Made by a program: the position numbers and the translations under genes
Source of the DNA: Phycisphaeraceae bacterium
Lineage (GTDB): Bacteria; Planctomycetota; Phycisphaerae; Phycisphaerales; Phycisphaeraceae
Direction: 5' to 3'
Length of the DNA: 64,000 nucleotides
Assembly: GCA_020851465.1 (NCBI GenBank)
Contig: JADZCR010000006.1
Location: forward strand, 682,001 to 746,000
Shown here: in pieces, positions 1-8,048 of the stretch
Numbering within the stretch: position 1 is the first letter of the stretch
Layout of the letters: every line of letters begins with the position of its first letter
Notes under the pieces: model-generated
What the model was told of the DNA's origin: nothing
The model's database searches: none
Seen by the model: only the letters and a program-made list of their open reading frames with translations

Positions 1-1641
1 CTCGGAACTCCCGCCGGCTGGCTGGCTGACACGCTACCGAGAAAGTGGATCATGTTCAGTTGCGATCAAGGTCGCGCTATCGTGCTGTTTACCGCGATGG
101 CTCTGGCCCCAGCAGGCGCACTGGTTGCGCTGCCTGTCGAACACCACTGGAAAATCTATGCGCTCGTCGCAGCCGTCGGAGCGCTCGCCGCAATTTTCAG
201 CCCCGCCAAAGCCGCGACGGTGCCTCAGGTGGTCCCTGCCAATCAACTTCAGCCGGCCAATGCCATCGTTCTGGGCATTGCCGTCATTGCGTCGCTCATC
301 GGCTACGTTATCGGTGAACGGATCATCAGGGAATCGTCCGTTAAGGTTGGCCTGAAGTTCGGCGGGGCTGTGTTCGTCGTCAGTGGAATGCTTTTCGCAT
401 TTCTTCGATTACCCAAACGGGAAACCGCGGATCGCCCTGAGCGTGGCGAATTCCGTCGAATGATTGACGCTGCTACCTACACGATTCAACATAAACCGGT
501 CTTCGATCTCACACTGCTGACGGTGCTTTTCTGGGCGGCAGCCAATGCATTTCTCGCTGCCATCGCTGCACTATGCAAGTCGCGATACAACTATCCCGAA
601 GGCACCGCCACCATGATGGCGGTTCTTGGTTCGGGAATGCTCGCCAGCAGCGTTTGGGTCGCGTGGATAAATGCTCGCCGTGAATCAAGCTGGTTTGCGA
701 TGATCAACATCATCCTCTCGGGTATTGCCATTTTCGCAGTGTCGCTGAGTCGTTCGTATGGACTAGGCCTGGTTCTCGCCTTTGCGGTCGGATTTTTCGG
801 TAATGCGGCCATGATTATCGTGGCGACACTGACACAATCGATCGCTCCGAACTACATCCGTGGTCGGGTCTTCGGCGTGAGAGACTTTGTTTCCACCGCA
901 TCGGCGGTCGCCGTTAATCTGGTTATCTGGCTTTTACCTGATGCCGACATCTGGATGGTACCGGCACTTTATGTTCTGGCAGCTCTGTTGATTTTTGTCG
1001 GCGCTCGCGGGTTGTGGTCTCAGATATCACGAGGTCCATTACCAGATCCCTCAACCAATATTTTTGCTCGGATCGATCGCTCTTATGCCTTGGTCTGGCA
1101 TCGCTTGAAATGGATTGGCCGCGAAAATGTACCAACAACAGGCCCTGTTATTCTCGCTGCCAACCATACTGCGGGAGTTGATCCTTTCCTGATGCAGGCT
1201 GCTGTGCCGCGGCTTATTCGATGGGTAATGCTCGACACATATCGCTACCGCTTCGCCAATGTGTTATGGAACGCGATCAATCCCATCGCGATCAATCACA
1301 GCACGGGGGACCTGTCAAAGCTCCGTCGCGTTCTTGAAGCTCTGACCGCGGGTGGAGTTGTCGGTCTCTTTCCTGAAGGCGGGATACAGCCGTCAGACCG
1401 TGAGCTTCAACCCTTTCAACCCGGAATCGCCATGCTCGCCGTGCGTAGCGGAGCGATAATCGTGCCGGTCTGGATCGATGGAACACCTATATCTAGGCGG
1501 ATGCTGTGGCATTTCGTGATGCCAAGTCGATCACGAGTTATTTTCGGCAAGCCTTATAAACCCGATCCCCAACAGGATTATCACGCCATCGTAGATGATT
1601 TAAGACAACGGATGCTGGATCTGGCAAACAGTATGCCTTGA
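1..1641 (+). CDS. MFS transporter / PlsC-type acyltransferase fusion (5' truncated)
   Basis: The reading frame is open from base 1, so the N-terminus lies outside the window. The first visible residues include GWLADTLPRK, the MFS loop 2-3 signature, followed by about ten hydrophobic segments up to about residue 330 (numbered from the ATG at 52). A cytoplasmic PlsC domain follows, with the acyltransferase motif NHTAGVD (about 371-377) and FPEG (about 440). The family precedent is the LplT/Aas system, in which an MFS flippase imports lysophospholipid and an acyltransferase re-acylates it. Inference: membrane lysophospholipid salvage or 1-acylglycerol-phosphate acylation. The acyl-ACP synthetase domain of Aas is absent; the protein ends just after PlsC. 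Substrate unknown; the two-domain call is secure. Confidence 0.9.
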   Translation, partial: LGTPAGWLADTLPRKWIMFSCDQGRAIVLFTAMALAPAGALVALPVEHHWKIYALVAAVGALAAIFSPAKAATVPQVVPANQLQPANAIVLGIAVIASLIGYVIGERIIRESSVKVGLKFGGAVFVVSGMLFAFLRLPKRETADRPERGEFRRMIDAATYTIQHKPVFDLTLLTVLFWAAANAFLAAIAALCKSRYNYPEGTATMMAVLGSGMLASSVWVAWINARRESSWFAMINIILSGIAIFAVSLSRSYGLGLVLAFAVGFFGNAAMIIVATLTQSIAPNYIRGRVFGVRDFVSTASAVAVNLVIWLLPDADIWMVPALYVLAALLIFVGARGLWSQISRGPLPDPSTNIFARIDRSYALVWHRLKWIGRENVPTTGPVILAANHTAGVDPFLMQAAVPRLIRWVMLDTYRYRFANVLWNAINPIAINHSTGDLSKLRRVLEALTAGGVVGLFPEGGIQPSDRELQPFQPGIAMLAVRSGAIIVPVWIDGTPISRRMLWHFVMPSRSRVIFGKPYKPDPQQDYHAIVDDLRQRMLDLANSMP

Positions 1642-1684
1642 TAGCGCTGTTCACATACACGGGGGCAACGGCAAAACATGACGC

Positions 1685-1714
1685 TTGCAACTGTCCGCAT
1701 GTCATCTGTAATCT
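1685..1714 (+). promoter_or_regulatory. sigma70-like promoter for the TIM-barrel gene
   Basis: TTGCAA (1685-1690) lies 16 bp before TGTAAT (1707-1712), or 18 bp before TAATCT (1709-1714). The predicted start near 1720 gives a short leader holding the GGAGG ribosome binding site of the gene at 1741. Confidence 0.45.
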
Positions 1715-1740
1715 GTCACTCTTAACTCATGGAGGCTCTT

Positions 1741-2775
1741 ATGGCTCGTCCCGTCACACTCTTTACCGGTCAATGGGCTGATCTTTCGTTTGAAACCATC
1801 TGCCAGAAGGCGAAATCCTTCGGATACGACGGTCTTGAACTCGCCTGCTGGGGCGATCACTTCGAGGTCGATACGGCTCTCAAGGACAAGAACTACTGCA
1901 AGAAGAAATGGGAGATTCTCAGCGACCACGGTCTCACCGCGTATGCCGTGTCATCGCACCTGGTCGGTCAGGCCATCTGCGACAACATCGACGAGCGACA
2001 CAAACTGATACTGCCCTCTGATGTTTGGGGCGACGGCGACCCCGAAGGAGTTCGGAAGCGCGCCGCGAAGAAAATGATGGATACTGCCAAAGCATGCCGG
2101 TTGTTCATCAACGCCAAACCTAAAGAAGCAGGTCGTAAGGCATTCCCTGCTGTCGTTAACGGCTTCACCGGCTCATCGATCTGGCACAGTATTTATGCGT
2201 TCCCTCCCACGGATCAGAATTATTGGCAAAAAGGCTTCGACGACTTCGCCAAGCGCTTCAAGCCGATTCTCGCGGAGTTTGATAAGCAGGACGTGAACTT
2301 CGCGTTAGAAGTCCATCCGACGGAAATCGCATTCGATATCGCATCGGCACAGCGAGCGGTAGAGGCTGTCGGACGACATAAACGATTCGGATTTAACTAC
2401 GATCCCTCACACCTGGGTTATCAGGGTGTGGACTATGTGAAATTCATTCGTACCTTTGGGGACCGCATCTATCACGTACATATGAAAGATGTCTGGTGGG
2501 GACACGGTGATGGCACCATCGGCGTGTTCGGCGGACACGTCAGTTTTGCTGATGCGCGACGATACTGGGATTTCCGTTCATTGGGTCATGGCGATATCAA
2601 GTTCGAGGACATCATCGTCGCACTAAATGACGTTGGCTATGCGGGGCCGCTCAGCGTCGAGTGGGAAGACAGCCGTATGGACCGTGAACATGGCGCGACC
2701 GAGGCTGCTGCGTTTGTGAAACGTGTGGACTTCAAACCGTCGCAGATCGCCTTTGACGCGCAGTTTGATCGTTAA
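1741..2775 (+). CDS. Sugar phosphate isomerase/epimerase, xylose isomerase-like TIM barrel
   Basis: Protein of 344 residues beginning [15 protein letters not shown]. The start at 1741 is preferred over the in-frame ATG at 1729 because GGAGG (1732-1736) sits 4 bases before it, so the first ATG overlaps the ribosome binding site. AP-endonuclease-2/xylose-isomerase-like fold: the metal-ligand pattern is visible as LEVHP, NYDPSH, HVHMKD and VEWED near the ends of the beta strands. Such proteins isomerise or epimerise sugars, keto-sugars or inositols with a divalent metal, usually in the cytoplasm. No partner oxidoreductase is adjacent (NfeD follows), so the substrate cannot be inferred. Family certain, function open. 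Confidence 0.85.
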   Translation: MARPVTLFTGQWADLSFETICQKAKSFGYDGLELACWGDHFEVDTALKDKNYCKKKWEILSDHGLTAYAVSSHLVGQAICDNIDERHKLILPSDVWGDGDPEGVRKRAAKKMMDTAKACRLFINAKPKEAGRKAFPAVVNGFTGSSIWHSIYAFPPTDQNYWQKGFDDFAKRFKPILAEFDKQDVNFALEVHPTEIAFDIASAQRAVEAVGRHKRFGFNYDPSHLGYQGVDYVKFIRTFGDRIYHVHMKDVWWGHGDGTIGVFGGHVSFADARRYWDFRSLGHGDIKFEDIIVALNDVGYAGPLSVEWEDSRMDREHGATEAAAFVKRVDFKPSQIAFDAQFDR

Positions 2776-2824
2776 GCTGGCACCTGACAGCAAAAGTCAC
2801 GAATGAACTGATGAGCGTGATGGC

Positions 2825-2844
2825 CATCCCGTCACTCCGGGATG
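2825..2844 (+). terminator. Perfect hairpin between the isomerase gene and nfeD
   Basis: CATCCCG (2825-2831) and CGGGATG (2838-2844) form a 7-bp stem with a 6-nt loop, 50 bp after the upstream stop codon. There is no clear U run, so termination, mRNA stabilisation or chance are all possible. Confidence 0.35.
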
Positions 2845-2863
2845 CGCCATACCTTCACTTTTG

Positions 2864-2869
2864 TACAAT
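2864..2869 (+). promoter_or_regulatory. -10 element TACAAT for leaderless nfeD
   Basis: TACAAT ends 9 nt before the ATG at 2879, and no Shine-Dalgarno sequence fits between them. A transcript starting about 7 nt after the hexamer would have only a 2-3 nt leader. No convincing -35 box is seen. Confidence 0.45.
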
Positions 2870-2878
2870 CCTTCCGTC

Positions 2879-3385
2879 ATGGGTAACCCCTACATCATCT
2901 GGGCGGTCATCTTTCTAGGCGTCGCACTGGTACTTTTTTTCTGTGAGGTATTCATCCCGTCAGCGGGAATCATTGGAATCGCTGCCGCATCGTGTCTGGT
3001 CATTGGCATCGTTTTGTTATTCAAGGTCGATACCACTGTGGGGCTTGTCGGTGCGTTGATCGCTATCCTTTGCTTACCGCTGCTGTTCTTTGTCGCGATC
3101 ACGCTCTGGCCCAACACTCCGATTGGAAAAATTCTCACGCTCAATCATCAAACCAAGCCGGAGCAGTCGCTCGACTCGACCGGACGGATGGCCGTTTCCA
3201 CAACCGGGCCGACGGCTGGCACCAAGGGAACCGCGTTGACTGACCTTCGCCCCGTGGGAATCTGCCTCATTAATAGTCAACGTGTCGAGTGCCTGGCTGA
3301 CGCTGGCGTAATTCGTTCCGGAACTGCGATAAAGGTCGTACTCAATGACGGGATGCAGGTAAAAGTACGACCTGATGAATCCTGA
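2879..3385 (+). CDS. NfeD-like membrane protein
   Basis: Protein of 168 residues starting MGNPYIIWAVIFLGVALV. An upstream in-frame TTG at 2861 would extend it by 6 residues but lies inside the -10 hexamer, so ATG 2879 is chosen. Three or four transmembrane helices occupy roughly residues 5-85, with the acidic FFCEVFIPS segment typical of NfeD, then a linker and a small C-terminal OB-fold-like domain (about 100-165) ending in LNDGMQVKVRPDES. NfeD proteins usually work with SPFH/stomatin-type proteins in membrane microdomains; no stomatin or ClpP-class protease gene is adjacent. Family call good, physiological role unknown. Confidence 0.8.
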   Translation: MGNPYIIWAVIFLGVALVLFFCEVFIPSAGIIGIAAASCLVIGIVLLFKVDTTVGLVGALIAILCLPLLFFVAITLWPNTPIGKILTLNHQTKPEQSLDSTGRMAVSTTGPTAGTKGTALTDLRPVGICLINSQRVECLADAGVIRSGTAIKVVLNDGMQVKVRPDES

Positions 3386-3402
3386 ATCTTCGTGATGGTA
3401 AT

Positions 3403-3435
3403 GTTGAACGCCCGCTGAAAACTTTAGCGGTCAAC
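3403..3435. terminator. Hairpin between convergent nfeD and fliN-like genes
   Basis: GTTGA (3403-3407) and CCGCT (3412-3416) pair with TCAAC (3431-3435) and AGCGG (3426-3430), separated by a one-sided 4-nt bulge, in the 74-bp convergent gap. No U run on either strand, so a bidirectional terminator is only a guess. Confidence 0.3.
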
Positions 3436-3459
3436 ACTTGAGCAATGAATTGCAGCGAA

Positions 3460-3726
3460 TCAGGAACCCAGTGCGGTAACACGCTCGCTGGTAGTGCCGA
3501 TCGACGTAATGCGGATACCAAAGTTTTCACCGACCTTAACGGCAACTCCCCTGCCGATCACTTTGTTATTGGCCAGAAGCTCCAATTCATCTTCGGCAGA
3601 CTTGGTCAACTCAAGTATTGCGCCGGGGCCAAGCGCTAGCACGTCATCCATCGGCAGGAATCGCTCCCCTACCTGGACGATGACCGGCACAGTAAGCTTG
3701 AGAATTGTCTGCAAATCTGTGGGCAT
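3460..3726 (-). CDS. FliN/SpoA-domain protein, short
   Basis: Protein of 88 residues starting MPTDLQTILKLTVPVIVQVGER. Residues about 8-80 match the SpoA (surface presentation of antigens) fold of FliN/YscQ switch proteins: ILKLTVPVIVQVGE, MDDVLALGPGAILEL, then ELLANNKVIGRGVAVKVGENFGIRI. FliN forms the flagellar C-ring or the type III secretion sorting platform with FliM/FliG, none of which is present here. The protein lacks the N-terminal extension of typical FliN (usually well over 100 residues). The ATG at 3726 is preferred over one at 3789 because GATAAT ends 6 nt upstream of it. It lies downstream of trpE on the same strand. FliN identity likely; flagellar role inferred. Confidence 0.75.
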   Translation of the reverse strand: MPTDLQTILKLTVPVIVQVGERFLPMDDVLALGPGAILELTKSAEDELELLANNKVIGRGVAVKVGENFGIRITSIGTTSERVTALGS

Positions 3727-3732
3727 GTGGTC

Positions 3733-3738
3733 ATTATC
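3733..3738 (-). promoter_or_regulatory. -10 element GATAAT for leaderless fliN-like gene
   Basis: On the minus strand GATAAT is followed by exactly 6 nt (GACCAC) and ATG. No Shine-Dalgarno sequence. Same geometry as ispE, dxr, pdxA and rlmN in this window. Confidence 0.45.
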
Positions 3739-3798
3739 GGCTGGGCTGTTTATTCGTCTTGACGAGGATTGTTGTTGGTGCGGACGCATGACTCCGCG

Positions 3799-5436
3799 TC
3801 AATCGTAGCGGCAACCAAATGCCCGCTCAGCCAGATCCACTGCTTTCGCCAGAGCTGCTGCCTTATTAACCGTCTCCTGATGTTCCGCGTCAGGGTCACT
3901 GTCAGCCACGATACCCCCACCAGCCTGTAGATGAACGATCCACGGCTTTTTTCCCTTGTCATGACCCACACTCGCTGCGGCAGGCATGATGACCATGGTC
4001 CGAAGTGCAATGGCCATATCCATATTGCCCGCGAAATCAGCATATCCCACCGCACCGGCATATGGACCCCGCCTTGCCGGTTCCAGCTCGTCAATAATCT
4101 GCATTGCGCGCACTTTCGGAGCACCGCTGACCGTGCCGACCGGCAGAGCGGTACGCAGAGCATCCCAGCACGTAGCACCATTGCGCAGTTTGCCAGTGAC
4201 CGTCGAACTGATGTGCATGACGTGGCTATAACGCTCGACCACCATCACATCCGGCAAGTTGATTGATCCTGGTTCCGCGACACGGCCAACATCGTTGCGT
4301 CCCAGATCAACCAGCATGATGTGTTCCGCACGCTCTTTGGGGTCGGCAAGCAGTTCTCTTTCCAACGAATCATCTTCCGTCTTATCCGTGCCACGTCGAC
4401 GAGTTCCAGCTAATGGCCGATTCGTTACCACGCCATTGTGTACCCGACACAAAATTTCCGGACTCGATCCAACCAACATGCCGCCTGCAATCTGGAGATA
4501 GAACATGTATGGAGACGGATTAACGATGCGCAGAGCGCGGTAGATATCGAACGGGTCCACTGCGGTACGTAACTCGAATCGCTGGCTGGGAACAACCTGA
4601 AAAATATCTCCAGCGGCGATGTATTCCTTCGCCTTGAGCACCGCCTTCTGATAGCCTCCAGCCCCCATATTGCTCGCAGGTAGCCTGGGTGGCGGACTTG
4701 CAAGGTCAACATCTCCAACTTCCAACTCCGCGGTGCCCGGAGCTAATCGCGGCGGTGTTTCTATACGGGTTACTAGATCGTCCAGTTCCCGGGACCCGTG
4801 GTGATACGCAGCTTCGATCGAGTCGAATTGATCTACCAGCACGTTCGTGATGACGAGCGTCGTTTTTTGAACATGGTCAAACGCTACAAGTTGTCGGTAC
4901 ATCCCCATGTGCAAATCAGGCAGCCGACGATCATCGCGCGGCGGAGAAGCAAGTTTTTCGCCTTCGAGATAACGCACCGTGTCATAGCCTGCGAATCCAA
5001 CCCAGCCGCCCGTGAAATCCGGCAGGCCGGGCAACGCTGCGTAACGGTCATGGCTTGTCAGTTTGTGTAATTCAGCCAAAGGATCATCACTGTGGAATTG
5101 CTTCGATCGTTCAGGACGATCCCGATCAATGAACTGAACCTCGCGATCATGCGCGATGATCTGCAACTGCGGCTGCGCACCGAGAAAACTGTAACGACCT
5201 ATACGATCTCCCCCGACAACCGACTCGAAAAGAAAACTGGGAGCCATCCGCTCGTCTGGCCGAACAAGCCGTCGATAGGCGATCACAGGGGTGATCTGAT
5301 CACTGACCAATCGTCGGAACATGGGCACGACACGACTGCCAATGGAATGACGAGATACTCCAGTAGCACGATCCGGCACTTCGAGCGATTGTGCGAGTCG
5401 AGTAAAGGTTACGAGATCAGGCAGATAGTAAGGCAT
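3799..5436 (-). CDS. trpE: Anthranilate synthase component I
   Basis: Protein of 545 residues. Makes anthranilate from chorismate, with glutamine-derived ammonia supplied by TrpG, as the first step of tryptophan synthesis in the cytoplasm. The N-terminal half (about 1-200) is the regulatory domain with SFLFESV, part of the LLES-type Trp feedback site. The chorismate-binding half contains NRPLAGTRRRG, GRNDVGRV, TVSGAPKVRAMQIIDELE and GGGIVADSDPDAEHQETVNKA. PLAGT rather than PIKGT separates it from the PabB paralogue at 61289. No trpG or other trp gene is adjacent. An unusual 183-nt leader with a Trp-rich mini-ORF precedes it. No Shine-Dalgarno sequence; TAACTT lies 11 nt before the ATG as a possible alternative promoter. 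Confidence 0.95.
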   Translation of the reverse strand: MPYYLPDLVTFTRLAQSLEVPDRATGVSRHSIGSRVVPMFRRLVSDQITPVIAYRRLVRPDERMAPSFLFESVVGGDRIGRYSFLGAQPQLQIIAHDREVQFIDRDRPERSKQFHSDDPLAELHKLTSHDRYAALPGLPDFTGGWVGFAGYDTVRYLEGEKLASPPRDDRRLPDLHMGMYRQLVAFDHVQKTTLVITNVLVDQFDSIEAAYHHGSRELDDLVTRIETPPRLAPGTAELEVGDVDLASPPPRLPASNMGAGGYQKAVLKAKEYIAAGDIFQVVPSQRFELRTAVDPFDIYRALRIVNPSPYMFYLQIAGGMLVGSSPEILCRVHNGVVTNRPLAGTRRRGTDKTEDDSLERELLADPKERAEHIMLVDLGRNDVGRVAEPGSINLPDVMVVERYSHVMHISSTVTGKLRNGATCWDALRTALPVGTVSGAPKVRAMQIIDELEPARRGPYAGAVGYADFAGNMDMAIALRTMVIMPAAASVGHDKGKKPWIVHLQAGGGIVADSDPDAEHQETVNKAAALAKAVDLAERAFGCRYD

Positions 5437-5443
5437 GGTGGTG
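5437..5443 (-). promoter_or_regulatory. Anti-initiation pairing site next to the trpE start
   Basis: CACCACC on the minus strand abuts the trpE ATG and can pair over 7 bp (five G-C) with the tandem Trp-codon segment at 5523-5529. A second weaker element, GUUGA pairing with UCAAC, lies in the 5446-5470 region. No rho-independent terminator with a U run is seen between the leader peptide and trpE, so translational control fits better than classical attenuation. Confidence 0.35.
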
Positions 5444-5497
5444 TTGAAAGTTACGAGGAATAGATCAACGGATACACGTGACGCGTTTACATTGCGG

Positions 5498-5539
5498 TCA
5501 TCGCCACATCACTTGATCTCGCCACCACCGGACGTCCAT
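5498..5539 (-). CDS. trpL: Candidate Trp leader peptide of 13 residues upstream of trpE
   Basis: On the minus strand ATG 5539 to TGA 5498 encodes MDVRWWRDQVMWR: three Trp codons in 13, two in tandem. It sits in the 183-nt interval before trpE, ending 61 nt upstream of the trpE ATG. The RNA segment GGUGGUG over the tandem Trp codons (5523-5529) is perfectly complementary to CACCACC immediately before the trpE ATG (5437-5443). Inference: ribosomes stalled at Trp codons would keep the trpE start region open, while fast translation would let it pair. Only a weak purine-rich ribosome site (GAGAAACC) precedes the ATG, and a clear promoter was not found. The peptide is seen; the regulatory role is inferred. 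Confidence 0.5.
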   Translation of the reverse strand: MDVRWWRDQVMWR

Positions 5540-5619
5540 GGTTTCTCGCTTATTCGTAGAGGCTTACTCTGTCGGTCGTCGCTGCATGGTCGTTTAAGTC
5601 AACAGCCAGTGTTTACGGT

Positions 5620-5997
5620 TCACTCATCGAGCGGCTCGGATTCGATATTGGCCGCTTCGCCCTTGGCTTTCTTTTCGTGATACTTTTTCAGCCAGGTTTC
5701 CCAGCTTTTACCTGCTGCGGTATCACGACCGGAAAAAATCAGGCGCGTAATCTGTTGATATTTCACATGTATTCGCTCGTTACTGTCTCGAGGAATCAGC
5801 CGAACGTAAGGTTCCGGAACATCACTGCGGCGATCAAAGATGTAACCCTCAATGACCTTACCTTCGCTGGTGTGAATGGTTACGTCACCTCGGTAATCAA
5901 ACGCCTGATCCATAGCTTCCCGCCGCTCGGCCTCGGTCGCCAGTGCGGGGATCGCGCCTTCATACGTAATCCGAGATGGAGCCGAGGATTCAGCCAT
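5620..5997 (-). CDS. Conserved-looking hypothetical protein, 125 residues
   Basis: Soluble protein without signal peptide or membrane segment. Residues about 35-90 (DYRGDVTIHTSEGKVIEGYIFDRRSD ... VRLIPRDSNERIHVKYQQITRLIFSGRD) look like a small beta-barrel of the kind that binds short ligands or RNA, followed by a basic helix (SWETWLKKYHEKKAKGE) and an acidic tail. I do not recognise a named family; an Sm-like or SH3-like barrel is only an impression. It is upstream of the trpE leader on the same strand and might be co-transcribed with trpE. TAAAAT lies 8 nt before the ATG with no Shine-Dalgarno sequence. Confidence 0.7.
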   Translation of the reverse strand: MAESSAPSRITYEGAIPALATEAERREAMDQAFDYRGDVTIHTSEGKVIEGYIFDRRSDVPEPYVRLIPRDSNERIHVKYQQITRLIFSGRDTAAGKSWETWLKKYHEKKAKGEAANIESEPLDE

Positions 5998-6005
5998 GGA
6001 ACAAT

Positions 6006-6011
6006 ATTTTA
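6006..6011 (-). promoter_or_regulatory. -10 element TAAAAT for the 125-residue protein gene
   Basis: On the minus strand TAAAAT is followed by 8 nt and ATG (5997). No Shine-Dalgarno sequence; fits the leaderless pattern. No clear -35. The rest of the interval to 6259 holds no gene I can support. Confidence 0.4.
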
Positions 6012-6259
6012 CGACAAGTCAGACTTAGACGCATCTGGAACAATACTGGCAGCCGTACTTCAATTGCATCGTCGAATCGCGGATCGATGAAATCAATCCC
6101 TTTGAACGGTTCTTTCAAGTTTTCAGGTGTAGAGATCGGCAGAAGGTAGGCGGCTATGTCCATCCGAGCCACTGATTTTTCTTCTTATGGCTCCCATGAC
6201 TCTTGACATCGCGGGCGATTCCATCAACACTAGCATGCGTTCACATGGAGGTGAACCCT

Positions 6260-6994
6260 ATGAATGAATCATCTGCTGCTGTTTCTTCTTCTCCCGTCCA
6301 CTTGAGCCGCGAACAAATTCTTCAGGTAACAGCGAATTGCCTGCGAGATTACGGCTACGACGCGACAACGATCCGGAAAATTGCCGGCCAACTCGGCTGT
6401 GCGGTGGGATCGATTTACCGTTACTTCACCGACAAGCGAGAGCTGTTATCAATCGTAACACAGCAGATGCTTGAGCCGGTTGCAGTAATGGCCCAACAGG
6501 GAGCGCAAATAGAACAATCGGTGCGGATGTACCATCAGGTCGCCTCGCACATGCCGGAGACCTACAGGCTGATGTTCTGGCTGGTCTGCCCGGAAATGCC
6601 CACCGCAGACACCGATGCAACTAAGCTGCCGGAGATCGTGCAACAAACTATCGATTGCTGGGCTGAAAAGATCGGGATGGCTTCCGCTCAGACCGTCTGG
6701 GCATTAGTCCATGGCTTCATCCTGATGGGACGCGATGCTGACGCAATGCTCGCGGTGGTCCAGCCAATCTGGAAGTCCGCGGAACGATCGAAAACCATTC
6801 CCGTGTCCAAAGCGAATAGACCGACGATGGACGAATCATCAGAAGAATCATCGGTAGCAGAACCAAGCATCGTCATTCTGGCGAAAGAACCGATGATGCC
6901 GAGTTCAGACCGTGCGACAGCCGGACACCGACCCGTTGCGATTACCAGCGACACAGTTCCGGCAGGTCAGGCCGACGATGTGTGTCTGCTTTGA
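6260..6994 (+). CDS. TetR/AcrR family transcriptional regulator
   Basis: Protein of 244 residues from ATG 6260, which has an excellent Shine-Dalgarno GGAGGTGA (6247-6254) 5 nt upstream; the earlier in-frame TTG at 6203 is rejected. The N-terminal helix-turn-helix (about residues 13-60) reads LSREQILQVTANCLRDYGYDATTIRKIAGQ...GSIYRYFTDKRELL, the canonical TetR DNA-binding domain. The remainder is the ligand-binding/dimer domain plus an unusual Ser/Glu-rich C-terminal extension (about 180-244) with no recognisable fold. TetR repressors usually control a neighbouring transporter or enzyme, but the flanking genes (trpE side, ispE) are housekeeping, so the target is unknown. No palindromic operator was identified upstream. 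Confidence 0.85.
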   Translation: MNESSAAVSSSPVHLSREQILQVTANCLRDYGYDATTIRKIAGQLGCAVGSIYRYFTDKRELLSIVTQQMLEPVAVMAQQGAQIEQSVRMYHQVASHMPETYRLMFWLVCPEMPTADTDATKLPEIVQQTIDCWAEKIGMASAQTVWALVHGFILMGRDADAMLAVVQPIWKSAERSKTIPVSKANRPTMDESSEESSVAEPSIVILAKEPMMPSSDRATAGHRPVAITSDTVPAGQADDVCLL

Positions 6995-7101
6995 ATTGCT
7001 GTTCAATCCTGAACCACGTCTGACATGATGGGTGTGTATCGCCGCTTTTTTTTGGTTCTGACTCCATCAGCAGAGGCAACCACATCCCAATCAATACTCA
7101 C

Positions 7102-7131
7102 TTGCGATCTGTTTCCTGCCATCGCTAAACT
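7102..7131 (+). promoter_or_regulatory. Promoter of leaderless ispE
   Basis: TTGCGA (7102-7107), 18-bp spacer, TAAACT (7126-7131), then 6 nt and the ATG at 7138. This is the best complete example of the leaderless promoter geometry in the window, since both hexamers are visible. Confidence 0.55.
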
Positions 7132-7137
7132 TCGCGC

Positions 7138-8040
7138 ATGACCGATGAATCGCTCACACTGTCCTGTCCAGCCAAGGTAAATCTCGCACTGTCCATCGGT
7201 GCTCCACTGGCTAACGGCTACCACCCGATCGCCAGTTGGATGGTCGCGGTGCAATTTGCTGATCTGCTGACGGTATCACGGTCAGATGCAGCCGCTTCCC
7301 AATTCAGTATTCGGTTTGACGCTCAAGCACCTGTTCCCGGCACGGTTGATTGGCCTCTGGAAAAGGACCTGGCATATCGAGCACTCGGATTGCTTGAGCA
7401 ACATGTGGGGCGAAATCTGCGGGTCAAGGTTGACCTGCAAAAGCGGATACCTGCCGGGGCTGGCCTTGGCGGCGGTTCGAGCGATGCAGCAGGAATGCTC
7501 GTTGGCATCAATCGACTTTTCAAGCTCAATCTCGCTCCTGAGGTCTTACAAGAACTGGCTCAAAAACTAGGCAGTGATGTCGCGTTTCTCGTTGGAGCCT
7601 TGGCAGGACGGTCGTCCGCCCTAGTTACCGGTCTGGGTGAAATGCTCGCACCGCTGCAATTAACGGATGCCTTGCACCTCGTGCTGATTTTCCCGACCTT
7701 CGGCTGCCCTACAGGTGAGGTGTACCGAGCTTTTGATCAACTCCATCGAAAAGGGGATTTACGTATCGCTGATGAGGAACGTGTAAGAGCCTTAGCGGCC
7801 AAACAACCGCTGACCTCTGATGCGCCATTCAATGACTTGGCGGAGCCTGCATGTATGGTTCGACCAGCGTTGCGCCAAATCGTCGAACGGATTGGCACAA
7901 TCGCTCGTCTTCCTGCCCACATTACTGGATCTGGATCCACGATATACGTCCTCACATCCGACGAATCATCCGCTCAAGCGATAGCGGAAAAGGTCACCAG
8001 TACGACTAATCTCGCGGCGATTGCGACACGCACTCTTTAA
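7138..8040 (+). CDS. ispE: 4-diphosphocytidyl-2-C-methyl-D-erythritol kinase
   Basis: Protein of 300 residues, normal for the family. Phosphorylates CDP-ME at the 2-hydroxyl with ATP in the MEP isoprenoid pathway. GHMP-kinase features: N-terminal CPAKVNLALSIG, the ATP-binding glycine-rich loop PAGAGLGGGSSDAAGML (about 106-122), and the C-terminal motif HITGSGSTIYVL (about 261-272). Works in the same pathway as Dxr at 22363. The next gene, on the opposite strand, ends 8 bp downstream. Translation start is fixed by the in-frame ATG 6 nt after a -10 hexamer; there is no Shine-Dalgarno sequence. Confidence 0.95.
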   Translation: MTDESLTLSCPAKVNLALSIGAPLANGYHPIASWMVAVQFADLLTVSRSDAAASQFSIRFDAQAPVPGTVDWPLEKDLAYRALGLLEQHVGRNLRVKVDLQKRIPAGAGLGGGSSDAAGMLVGINRLFKLNLAPEVLQELAQKLGSDVAFLVGALAGRSSALVTGLGEMLAPLQLTDALHLVLIFPTFGCPTGEVYRAFDQLHRKGDLRIADEERVRALAAKQPLTSDAPFNDLAEPACMVRPALRQIVERIGTIARLPAHITGSGSTIYVLTSDESSAQAIAEKVTSTTNLAAIATRTL

Positions 8041-8048
8041 AGCACAAG

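Noticed and set aside
5990..6172. 60-codon minus-strand ORF overlapping the start of the 125-residue protein gene
   Set aside because: GTG start without ribosome site, no recognisable family, and it runs through the likely promoter of the next gene; coding potential not convincing.
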